A DNA stretch of 25,026 nucleotides from Promethearchaeota archaeon. Its GTDB lineage: Archaea; Asgardarchaeota; Lokiarchaeia; Sigynarchaeales; SOKP01. The first letter of the stretch is position 1. The number at the start of each line of letters is the position of its first letter. Position numbers and translations under genes: made by a program. The notes below the pieces were generated by a model. The model saw nothing but the letters and a program-made list of their open reading frames with translations. It searched no databases and was not told where the DNA came from. The DNA lies in assembly GCA_019058515.1 (NCBI GenBank), contig JAHPYY010000052.1, forward strand, positions 1 through 25,026, read 5' to 3'. This document shows positions 15,390 to 22,101 of the stretch, in pieces.

Positions 15390-16672
15390 TATACTTCATA
15401 CCTCCTTCTACCAAATGTGAAAAATGATACTATTATTAGGAATACACTTAATCCAAGCAAGCTTAAAAAATCAAAATTAATAAACGATTTTCCTTTAGTA
15501 ACTATTCCTGAAATCAAGGGTGCTGCGTGCGCTAAAGGTAATACACTTGCAATAGCTCTTAAATAAGGCGGCATAGCCTCTAAGGAAACGAACATTCCGC
15601 TTAATATCACGATTATGATAAAAAACGCAAAGAACAACTGATTTGCTTCGGTTTTAGTCTTACTGATTGAAGAAATAAATAATCCTAACGACATTCCGGT
15701 AAATCCGATCATAAACAGTCCCAGAAAAAGATCTAAAATCGTGCCTGCAAGGTACATTCCCATAATCATACTTGAAAACTGTATTAATGCTGTTTGAAAC
15801 ACGAGTATTAGACTGTAGGTAATTATCTTAGATGTTAAAATTTCGAATCGTTGTACAGGAGTAAGCAGAAGTCTTGGTATTGGTTTCTCTTTTACAATCA
15901 CTAAAATAGTAAGAACCATGGCTATTGCAAAAATCATAATCGGTAATGTGAATGTTACATTATCGTTAAATTTAAGATTGTAATCTGGTGGGATCGAAAA
16001 TTCTTGAAATCCTTGCAACCGAAAGTATGGAGTTAGATTGTTGTTTTCTGTGAATAGTTTTATGGAATCGTATACTGCGTTTAATCTTTGTTGTATATCC
16101 TCGATCTTAGACGCGTCTGGAACACATTCGATGAATGCTGGAAGACTGTTATTTAACATTTCAGAAAAATCGAGGGGAAGTACAATTATTATTTCGATTT
16201 CTTTGTTTAAAAGCTGAGTTCTCGAGATTTCCATTGCGTAATATTCCTCCGTTGCGTTGTAAAAATTCTTTAATTCTAACATCTCAGATTGATTGACGGC
16301 ATCAACATAAGGTATAGTGTAATTATCCATATTTGATTCTGTATAGTTATTTGGACTGAGAAATGTGTTAGAATCGTAAGATACCACTACGCAACTTGTG
16401 GTAACTGGATTTGCTGCTGAAGCCGTCGAAGTTAGCGCAAACATAACGATGATTAAAGGTGGAACGACTATTGCGAGAAGTAAATTAAATGGATCGATTT
16501 TTACAAGTCGAAATTCCTTAATGACTTGTTTTCCTAACCTAAACACGCCTGATTTTATGGAAATTAAAAACGACTTAATTTTCTGAATAACATTACTTTT
16601 CTTTAAATAACTAAATGTTTGTCGTATATAACTGCTTATTAAACTTAGTAAGTTCCGAATTCTGCTACTCAA
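15389..16672 (-). CDS. ABC-2 type permease, second paralogue
   Basis: A 427-residue membrane protein of the ABC2_membrane_3/DrrB-like class: an amphipathic, basic N-terminal extension (1-60), first membrane helix about 62-82, an outer domain of about 155 residues (85-238) with several N-x-S/T sequons, then five more helices. The coupling-helix region PIPRLLLTPVQRFEILTSK lies between the second and third helices. The C-terminal core is clearly paralogous to the 384-residue permease (for example GLFISSISKT against GLFISSISPT and LPLAHAAPLI against LPLAHSIPLM). The two most likely form a heterodimer. The substrate is unknown; relatives export lipids, antibiotics or polymers. Confidence 0.9.
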   Translation of the reverse strand: MSSRIRNLLSLISSYIRQTFSYLKKSNVIQKIKSFLISIKSGVFRLGKQVIKEFRLVKIDPFNLLLAIVVPPLIIVMFALTSTASAANPVTTSCVVVSYDSNTFLSPNNYTESNMDNYTIPYVDAVNQSEMLELKNFYNATEEYYAMEISRTQLLNKEIEIIIVLPLDFSEMLNNSLPAFIECVPDASKIEDIQQRLNAVYDSIKLFTENNNLTPYFRLQGFQEFSIPPDYNLKFNDNVTFTLPIMIFAIAMVLTILVIVKEKPIPRLLLTPVQRFEILTSKIITYSLILVFQTALIQFSSMIMGMYLAGTILDLFLGLFMIGFTGMSLGLFISSISKTKTEANQLFFAFFIIIVILSGMFVSLEAMPPYLRAIASVLPLAHAAPLISGIVTKGKSFINFDFLSLLGLSVFLIIVSFFTFGRRRYEV

Positions 16673-16715
16673 TTTAAAGATTTAAACCTCTTATTTGTAT
16701 TCTCAATTTAAATGC

Positions 16716-17870
16716 TTATACCTCTAATTTCTTAAATCTATAACCAATATACGCTAGTGTTATAAATACTACCGAAATGATATTTAAGGTGATAAAATGT
16801 TCAGGATCGATGGGCAAACCTCTAAACATTATATCTCTCATTAATGGAATGGAGTGTGCCAAAGGTAGAGAATTGACAAATATTCCGATCCCTCCTCCCA
16901 GATTTTCGATGTTAAGCAACGCTCCTGAAAATATCATAATTACGATGAAAAATAACATGTACATTTGATTTGCTACTTGTTCAGTTGGGCTAATTGATGA
17001 TATAAATAACCCTATTGAGATCCCGCAAAAGCCTGTTGCAATGAGTACCAAATATAAATCGAATAATGAACCGAGAGAGTATAATCCAAACAAAGCAGTC
17101 ATAATGAATATTTCAGTCGCTTGAATGAGCATTATTAGTGTATTTGCTAATAATTTACTTGCTATAATTTCAAACTTTGCCGTGGGAGTAATAAGCATTC
17201 TTGGAAGAGGGCCTTCAGACACAATAGATAGAGAAGTCAGATTCATGCACGTTCCTACTACAATCAGGGGAATTAACAGCGGAAGCGCGTAATTTAGTGT
17301 AAGTGCTTCCCAAAAAGGGACATCGAACTCTAAATATGGAACCATAATAGTGAAATTTTCCATTGCCTCTGCCTGAACTCTGAAAAGAGAAATAGGTTCT
17401 TGAATAGACACATTTATGGCTTGAATTGAGGCGCTATCGGTTCCATCTATGAAGTATATTAAATTAGTATTAGTTTTATTGTCTACAGTTTCGGAAAAGT
17501 TTTCAGGCAACACGATTAATACATCAATCAATTCGGTTCTCAATAATTCTACTCCTTCAAGATAAGATGAATTGTAAATCTCTTCGCTAGTAGCGTTAAA
17601 AGATTTGTAAAGAGAAAAAGAAGAGCAATTGTGTTTTACGATGTCAATAAACATTTCGTCGTATTTGGAAGTATTCGAAGGAAAGTCTCCGTAACATGCA
17701 ATATCGTCCTTTGTGATAACAGCAGCTGCAAAAAATTTCGTTGTGCTGCCCCCAGTAGTCAATCCGAATATAACGATCAAGAGAAGCGGAATTAGAAATA
17801 ATAATATAAGACTTCTTCGATCTGATTTTATTCGACCGAACTCCTTTCTTACTAATCCTCTAATGTTCAT
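16716..17870 (-). CDS. ABC-2 type permease, first gene of the operon
   Basis: A 384-residue permease with membrane helices at about 20-39, 191-214, 242-262, 271-293, 300-320 and 357-377, and an outer domain (45-190) holding at least seven N-x-S/T sequons (N66, N81, N92, N100, N124, N131, N153, plus N172). PLPRMLITPTAKFEIIASK is the conserved cytosolic coupling segment. It is 43 bp ahead of its paralogue. The TATA box at 17888-17897 places the transcription start at or next to the ATG, so this operon appears to have a leaderless first gene. Confidence 0.9.
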   Translation of the reverse strand: MNIRGLVRKEFGRIKSDRRSLILLFLIPLLLIVIFGLTTGGSTTKFFAAAVITKDDIACYGDFPSNTSKYDEMFIDIVKHNCSSFSLYKSFNATSEEIYNSSYLEGVELLRTELIDVLIVLPENFSETVDNKTNTNLIYFIDGTDSASIQAINVSIQEPISLFRVQAEAMENFTIMVPYLEFDVPFWEALTLNYALPLLIPLIVVGTCMNLTSLSIVSEGPLPRMLITPTAKFEIIASKLLANTLIMLIQATEIFIMTALFGLYSLGSLFDLYLVLIATGFCGISIGLFISSISPTEQVANQMYMLFFIVIMIFSGALLNIENLGGGIGIFVNSLPLAHSIPLMRDIMFRGLPIDPEHFITLNIISVVFITLAYIGYRFKKLEV

Positions 17871-17887
17871 ATTTCTTTAAACTTGAA

Positions 17888-17897
17888 CTATAAAACA
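17888..17897 (-). promoter_or_regulatory. TATA box of the six-gene ABC operon
   Basis: The minus strand reads GTTTTATAG across these positions, centred about 23 nt from the ATG at 17870, which predicts a leaderless mRNA. The 325-bp divergent region 17871-18195 also serves the zinc-ribbon gene and contains the short direct repeat TTAACATTAACATTAATA at 18013-18030; no gene was seen in it. Confidence 0.45.
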
Positions 17898-18195
17898 ACT
17901 GAAGTCTGTAAAGAAAAAATAATTACTCTTAAATTTTGAATTGCAGATCTTTCAAGCATTCTCTATTAAATATCTGTCGATTCTGCAAATAAATGCATTT
18001 ATTTTCGTTATTTTAACATTAACATTAATATAGCGATTTCTATTTTTTATAGTATTTTCTTTTTTTCCAGCTAATTAGATCCACCTGAAAAGAGAACAAT
18101 AAGTTAAAAATCGGACTCCCTTTTAAAGACTGGTCTCCATATTGTTTAATATGTTAACTATCCACATTTTAATTAAGTAAAAAATATTTTCGAAA

Positions 18196-18723
18196 GTGAA
18201 GAAAAGTATGGTCAATTGGACTGATGTGATTAATGGTTGGCAATTATTCGCTAATTGGTATTTTTCGCTTCCCTTGTTAGGACAAGTTATGGTAATTATT
18301 GGAATATTTGCTGCAATCGCTTTAGTATTGATATTAATATTCTACATAATCTATGGCTTGTGTTACTTAGTCTATTACATCTTTAAAGGTATCTATTACC
18401 TTTTCAAATACATTGCTCTTGGTATTTATAAAATATTTGAGGCTTTATATTACGCGTTATCTGGTAAGGAAAAACCTATTAAAGCACCAAATGGAGCAGT
18501 TCAACCAACTCCAGTAATTGTACAAAAAGTCCCCCAAACTCAACATGTTCACGCTCCTATAGATCGCAATATCCAATATGTTAATTCGGGGGTAATGTTT
18601 TGCACTGAATGTGGGAATCATTTCACAGAATCTATGAGCAAACAGATGAACGAGAATGGTATGGCATTTTGCGTTTATTGTGGCAAGGGATTTAAATTAA
18701 CCTCAATGGGAATTGAGAGCTAA
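18196..18723 (+). CDS. Membrane-anchored zinc-ribbon protein
   Basis: A 175-residue protein (163 amino-acid core if the ATG at 18208 is used). A hydrophobic stretch at about 31-59 is a membrane helix, followed by a Tyr/Phe/Lys-rich amphipathic helix (60-90) built of repeated YxxF-K units that could lie on the membrane. A Pro/Gln-rich linker (93-120) leads to a C-terminal zinc ribbon with C136xxC139 and C159xxC162. GTG at 18196 is a possible start, but GTGA at 18196-18199 is itself a plausible ribosome-binding site for the ATG at 18208, 8 nt on. It diverges from the ABC operon. Function unknown. Confidence 0.7.
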   Translation: MKKSMVNWTDVINGWQLFANWYFSLPLLGQVMVIIGIFAAIALVLILIFYIIYGLCYLVYYIFKGIYYLFKYIALGIYKIFEALYYALSGKEKPIKAPNGAVQPTPVIVQKVPQTQHVHAPIDRNIQYVNSGVMFCTECGNHFTESMSKQMNENGMAFCVYCGKGFKLTSMGIES

Positions 18724-18731
18724 AACAAAGA

Positions 18732-18753
18732 TTTTCTTTTCTTTCCTTTTTTT
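18732..18753 (+). terminator. Pyrimidine-rich terminator after the zinc-ribbon gene
   Basis: A run of T and C ending in seven Ts, starting 9 nt after the stop codon, is typical of archaeal intrinsic termination. Confidence 0.4.
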
Positions 18754-18847
18754 ATAAAATTATTTGCTTCTGCTAAATAATTCAGAAACGAACTATTTTA
18801 TTGTTTCATTTATCTAAAAATAAATATAAATACCTGAAAACAATATC

Positions 18848-18857
18848 TTTATATATT
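18848..18857 (+). promoter_or_regulatory. TATA box of the GyrI-like/PadR pair
   Basis: TTTATATATT predicts a start near 18879 and a leader of about 24 nt before the ATG at 18903. Confidence 0.5.
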
Positions 18858-18864
18858 CTCCAAC

Positions 18865-18886
18865 ATTAGATCTAATAATAGATCTA
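18865..18886. promoter_or_regulatory. Tandem AGATCT-centred palindromes at the transcription start
   Basis: ATTAGATCTAAT (18865-18876) is a perfect 12-bp palindrome and TAGATCTA (18879-18886) a perfect 8-bp palindrome; their centres are 12 bp apart. They cover roughly -14 to +8 of the predicted start, where a bound protein would block initiation. The PadR-like regulator encoded downstream is the obvious candidate, by inference. Confidence 0.5.
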
Positions 18887-18902
18887 AATATAGAAAAATA
18901 GG

Positions 18903-19358
18903 ATGAGAATAAAAATCAAAAAGGTTAAACCAGAAACAATTGTATCTATTCGTCAAAAAATACCTAGCGATCAATTACCTCAGGTAATAGGTAAGTCGAT
19001 GATGCAAGTTATGAATTTTCTCGAAAACAGGAGAATGAGGCCAAGTGGCCCTCCCGTAACATTATTTCACGATACAAACGATTCTTTCATTGATTTTGAG
19101 GTGGGAATACCTGTAAATAAACAAGTTGAAAGCCACGATCAAATAAAAATGAGCACTATTCCTTCGGGAAAAGCAGTTTACGCTCTCTATAAAGGATCTT
19201 TGGAAAATATCGCTCCTGTATATGCCGAAATGATAAAATGGGCTAACGAACGGCAGATAAAAACAACCAAATTATGGTGGGAGCGCTATCTTACCGATCC
19301 TAGAAAAGAACCGGACCAATCCAATTGGAAAACTGAAATTTACTATCAAATCGCTTAA
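18903..19358 (+). CDS. GyrI-like effector-binding domain protein
   Basis: A 151-residue stand-alone GyrI-like/AraC effector-binding (SOUL/BEBD-type) domain. Visible family features are the first strand IKIKKVKPETIVSIRQKI, the helix with IGKSMMQVMNFLE, SGPPVTLFHD, the strand SFIDFEVGIPV, the Gly-containing strand IPSGKAVYALYKGSLENI and the C-terminal W/ERYLTDPR...EIYYQIA with the acidic residue that usually faces the ligand pocket. These domains bind hydrophobic cations or drugs. It precedes the PadR-like gene by 37 bp, so ligand sensing and repression may be linked. Confidence 0.85.
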   Translation: MRIKIKKVKPETIVSIRQKIPSDQLPQVIGKSMMQVMNFLENRRMRPSGPPVTLFHDTNDSFIDFEVGIPVNKQVESHDQIKMSTIPSGKAVYALYKGSLENIAPVYAEMIKWANERQIKTTKLWWERYLTDPRKEPDQSNWKTEIYYQIA

Positions 19359-19362
19359 ATTC

Positions 19363-19373
19363 TTTAATATATT
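19363..19373 (+). promoter_or_regulatory. TATA-like box directly before the PadR-like gene
   Basis: TTTAATATATT is centred 27 nt before the ATG at 19395, giving the PadR-like gene a possible leaderless transcript of its own. Confidence 0.35.
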
Positions 19374-19394
19374 CAAAATTTTCTTGTTAATGTT

Positions 19395-20042
19395 ATGATT
19401 CCTAGGAAATCGAATGGAAAATTAGAAAAATTATCTTTACCAAAAAACGATATTGCTATATTGGGTATACTCTACGAGAGTATTCGCGATTATAATCGTT
19501 CACTTACGGGAAAAGAAGTTAACAATGTGATTGAATTAGCAAACTACAAATATTGGGTTGATATTGAATTTTCTACCGCTTATAATTGCCTGAAGCGATT
19601 AGAAAAACAAGGTTTGGTAGAAGGGAAGTATAGCAAAAGAAATAATAGAAGAGTAAAATTATTTCATTTAACCAAAAAAGGAGAGCGTCAATTATTTGAG
19701 GAAATTCAAGATATTTTAAGCTTTATCGCAAGAGTTAAGAATCCAATCGATATAGGTATCAAGAACCTTTTTATTTTGTCTAAAGATCTTGCTGTTAGTT
19801 GTTTGAAGAGATACAAGGAAGACTTAGAACGCTCCATAAATTATTACGAAAGAATGGTAAATGGTTTAAAACAAGGAAAGCCTGGAGATTTAATAGACCA
19901 CATTCCAATCACAGCAGAGAATTTACAAAAAATTCCTCTGGTTTTGGCTCTATTCGAGAGACCTTACATAGAGTTAAAGGCGCGGAGAACTTGGTTAAAT
20001 AAATTTTTAGATGCCATAACTTCTAAAGAAATCGATTGGTAA
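19395..20042 (+). CDS. PadR-family-like transcriptional regulator
   Basis: A 215-residue protein. Residues about 18-95 are a winged helix (NDIAILGILYESI, then STAYNCLKRLEKQGLVEGKY, then the wing RRVKLFHLTKKGERQLFEEI), as in PadR and related DNA-binding proteins. The C-terminal 110 residues are helical (YKEDLERSINYYERMVNGL and following) and probably form the dimer coiled coil, longer than in the smallest PadR proteins. It follows the GyrI-like gene and may act at the palindromes 18865-18886. Confidence 0.82.
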   Translation: MIPRKSNGKLEKLSLPKNDIAILGILYESIRDYNRSLTGKEVNNVIELANYKYWVDIEFSTAYNCLKRLEKQGLVEGKYSKRNNRRVKLFHLTKKGERQLFEEIQDILSFIARVKNPIDIGIKNLFILSKDLAVSCLKRYKEDLERSINYYERMVNGLKQGKPGDLIDHIPITAENLQKIPLVLALFERPYIELKARRTWLNKFLDAITSKEIDW

Positions 20043-20187
20043 GGAGGGCAAAGGACCAAGAATTATGTTTAATGGCCTAAATCTTGAAATTGTTAATCAC
20101 GCAGAGGAATGGGTGTAATTTATGGAAAAATTTATGGGAATGGTAAAGCATTTAAAAGCTATATTTATTTTAATAAACATTTTATAA
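20041..20187 (+). other. Strong RBS followed by two very short ORFs
   Basis: AAGGAGGG at 20041-20048 overlaps the PadR stop. Downstream are a 17-codon ORF (20065-20118, MFNGLNLEIVNHAEEWV) and a 21-codon ORF (20122-20187, MEKFMGMVKHLKAIFILINI plus L) with a hydrophobic tail. The RBS-to-ATG distance of 16 nt is long, so translation is doubtful. The rest of 20188-20411 is AT-rich and without a gene. Confidence 0.2.
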
Positions 20188-20374
20188 CTAAGAGTTAACT
20201 CGATGTTGGATTTAATAACTAATTAATATATCTATTCACATTTACACAGCAAAATCCCCTTAAAATAAGAATCTACTAATTTTTACTCTTTTAATAAAAA
20301 AACAAAGTTTTTTTTAAAGAATTTTATATTAATTAATTAAATGGTTTTTGAAGAAAAATTCAATTCATTTTTCC

Positions 20375-20382
20375 CTAAATAA
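20375..20382 (+). promoter_or_regulatory. TATA-like box of the GTPase gene
   Basis: CTAAATAA is centred about 33 nt before the ATG at 20412, predicting a leader of only a few nucleotides. Confidence 0.3.
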
Positions 20383-20411
20383 CAATTACATCTCAAACTT
20401 GATCGATTATT

Positions 20412-21617
20412 ATGACAAGCTCTGAAAATTTGAAAAAGATATCAGAATTCTTTAAAAGTAATGTAATTATTTCTGAACTCGAGGAAATAATGCAATTCAA
20501 ACCAGATACTCTAATTGGTATCGATGGTATTTCTGCTGAGAGATTAGCGGAACACAACATAAACAATATAGCCGATCTCGCAGGAATTTCGGTCGAAAAA
20601 CTTCCTGAGATAAAAGAACTATTACCTCAAATGCTTACAAAATGGATTAAAATCGCAAAAGTACTTGAAAAATCTGTAAAGGAGCAAATTAAGGCTCACA
20701 AGAAAGTGTTGATGATTGGCCTAGATAACGGAGGAAAAACTAGCATCCTTGCGGTAATTCAAGATAAATTCTCCATAATAAAATCTTTGCTGCCTACAAA
20801 GGGGGTAAAGAGAGAAAAACTCGACTTCTTTGGCTTTCCCGTAATTTCTTGGGATTTAGGGGGTCAAGTTCAGTATAGAGAGAAATATTACTTCAATAAG
20901 CCCGATTTGTTCTTTACAGAAGTCGATCTCATAATGTACGTAGTTGATACTCAAGATTTTGAAAGGTTCGAAGAATCTGTCAATTACTTCCAGCAGGTGT
21001 TAGAGTCGCTTAAAGAATTAAACGAAAAAACGGAAATATTAGTCATCCTCCATAAAAGCGATCAAGATATCCGCAGGACTTTAAAATGGCAAAAGAATGT
21101 AAAAACCATAAAAGATTTGTTTAATCCCGTTATAGCTCATTTCGAAGGATATTCCATTGATTATTGCGATACTACAATTTTCCAAAAAGAAACAATAATG
21201 CAAGCGTTTTCGATGGCTTTAAACAAAATTTCGGACACCTCTGAGATTATCGAAAACATTTTAGAAGATTTCACGCTATCAATTGAAGGAAAAGGCACGA
21301 GTCTAATTTCGATGGACGGACTAATTTTTGGTTCATTTACCCGTTCTAACACTGATGAGATGTTGATAAACAACACAGCCTTGTTATTACAAACCTTATC
21401 TAATTTTCATAGTTCGATTGGTTTGATCAGAGAAAAAACGATTTCTTTAGAATTCCCTCTCAATGGTTTTACGATTAGAGGGGAAAAACTGTTCGAATAT
21501 TCAGATCTTCAAATTCCCGTGTATTTATGGCTTCTCTCAGAAAATCCGGAGTTACTATACGAGAAAATAGACTATTTCAAAGAACAATTATTGCCATTAA
21601 TTAATCTATTTCTCTAA
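20412..21617 (+). CDS. Arf/Rag-like small GTPase with N-terminal helical and C-terminal roadblock-like domains
   Basis: A 401-residue protein. Residues about 30-75 look like a helix-hairpin-helix-type module (IDGISAERLAEHNINNIADL). The G domain (about 97-275) has G1 GLDNGGKTS 103-111, switch I Thr in LPTKGV, G3 WDLGGQ 147-152 as in Arf and Rag proteins, and a changed G4, HKSD at 214-217 in place of NKxD. G5 would be in CDTT and is not canonical. The C-terminal 120 residues (about 280-400: GTSLISMDGLIFGSFTRS, then helix INNTALLLQTLSNF, then strands) match a roadblock-like fold, as in Rag/Gtr GTPases. This is a eukaryotic-signature type protein. It has no obvious operon partner; the longin-like protein of the ABC operon is a conceivable interactor. 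Confidence 0.85.
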   Translation: MTSSENLKKISEFFKSNVIISELEEIMQFKPDTLIGIDGISAERLAEHNINNIADLAGISVEKLPEIKELLPQMLTKWIKIAKVLEKSVKEQIKAHKKVLMIGLDNGGKTSILAVIQDKFSIIKSLLPTKGVKREKLDFFGFPVISWDLGGQVQYREKYYFNKPDLFFTEVDLIMYVVDTQDFERFEESVNYFQQVLESLKELNEKTEILVILHKSDQDIRRTLKWQKNVKTIKDLFNPVIAHFEGYSIDYCDTTIFQKETIMQAFSMALNKISDTSEIIENILEDFTLSIEGKGTSLISMDGLIFGSFTRSNTDEMLINNTALLLQTLSNFHSSIGLIREKTISLEFPLNGFTIRGEKLFEYSDLQIPVYLWLLSENPELLYEKIDYFKEQLLPLINLFL

Positions 21618-21682
21618 CCAGCGTTTTTTCTATTGTACTATTTGTTAATTTAAAAAATAAAGATAAATGCTAGTTTTTTTAT

Positions 21683-21895
21683 TTATTCAATTTTAGATTT
21701 CGCAGATAATAGATATTCCGTGCATCTGTTCATCATTTCCACTGCTTTATCAATTTCTTCCGAAATGTCTTCCCTGTTATTCTCCTTTGCAATATCTCTC
21801 CATTTAAGGAAGGATTCTTTGTGACTATTGTTGTGTTCTGCCCAATGAGAGAGAAGTCTCGATAATTTTACAAATTCTTTTTTTTCCTTATCCAA
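21683..21895 (-). CDS. Small helical protein with a conserved-looking SHWxEHNxxHxxSF motif
   Basis: A 70-residue all-helical protein. The segment SHWAEHNNSHKESFLKW carries three His in a spacing that could bind a metal or heme, and a second helix (ISEEIDKAVEMMNRCTEYLL) follows. Similar short proteins with an L-x-HWxEHN motif occur in archaea, as a family of unknown function. TTG at 21895 is chosen because GGGTGGT lies 3-5 nt before it on the minus strand and an in-frame TAG is 9 nt upstream. It is on the same strand as cdhA, 206 bp downstream, with a possible TATA at 21930-21936. Confidence 0.65.
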   Translation of the reverse strand: MDKEKKEFVKLSRLLSHWAEHNNSHKESFLKWRDIAKENNREDISEEIDKAVEMMNRCTEYLLSAKSKIE

Positions 21896-22040
21896 AGAAC
21901 CACCCTATTCTGCATGGTAAAATTTTTATGATATAAGTAAAAAGAATAGAAGCTAAAAATACATTACTGGTAGTAAATGAAGGCGTTCGATTCCCTTCAA
22001 ATCTTTAATAATCAATTATTATGTGGCGTGAATATGAAGC

Positions 22041-22077
22041 AAAAAAAAAAAAAGTAAAAAAAGAAGGTAAAAAGAAA
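22041..22077 (-). terminator. T-rich terminator after cdhA
   Basis: The minus strand carries a 13-T run and two further T tracts 25-60 nt after the cdhA stop. This separates cdhA from the small downstream gene. Confidence 0.5.
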
Positions 22078-22101
22078 TTAATGAAATTGTTAAATATTGA
22101 T

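Noticed and set aside
20341..20382. 13-codon ORF MVFEEKFNSFFPK below a TATA-like stretch
   Set aside because: Too short and low complexity to support as a gene; it overlaps the GTPase promoter.
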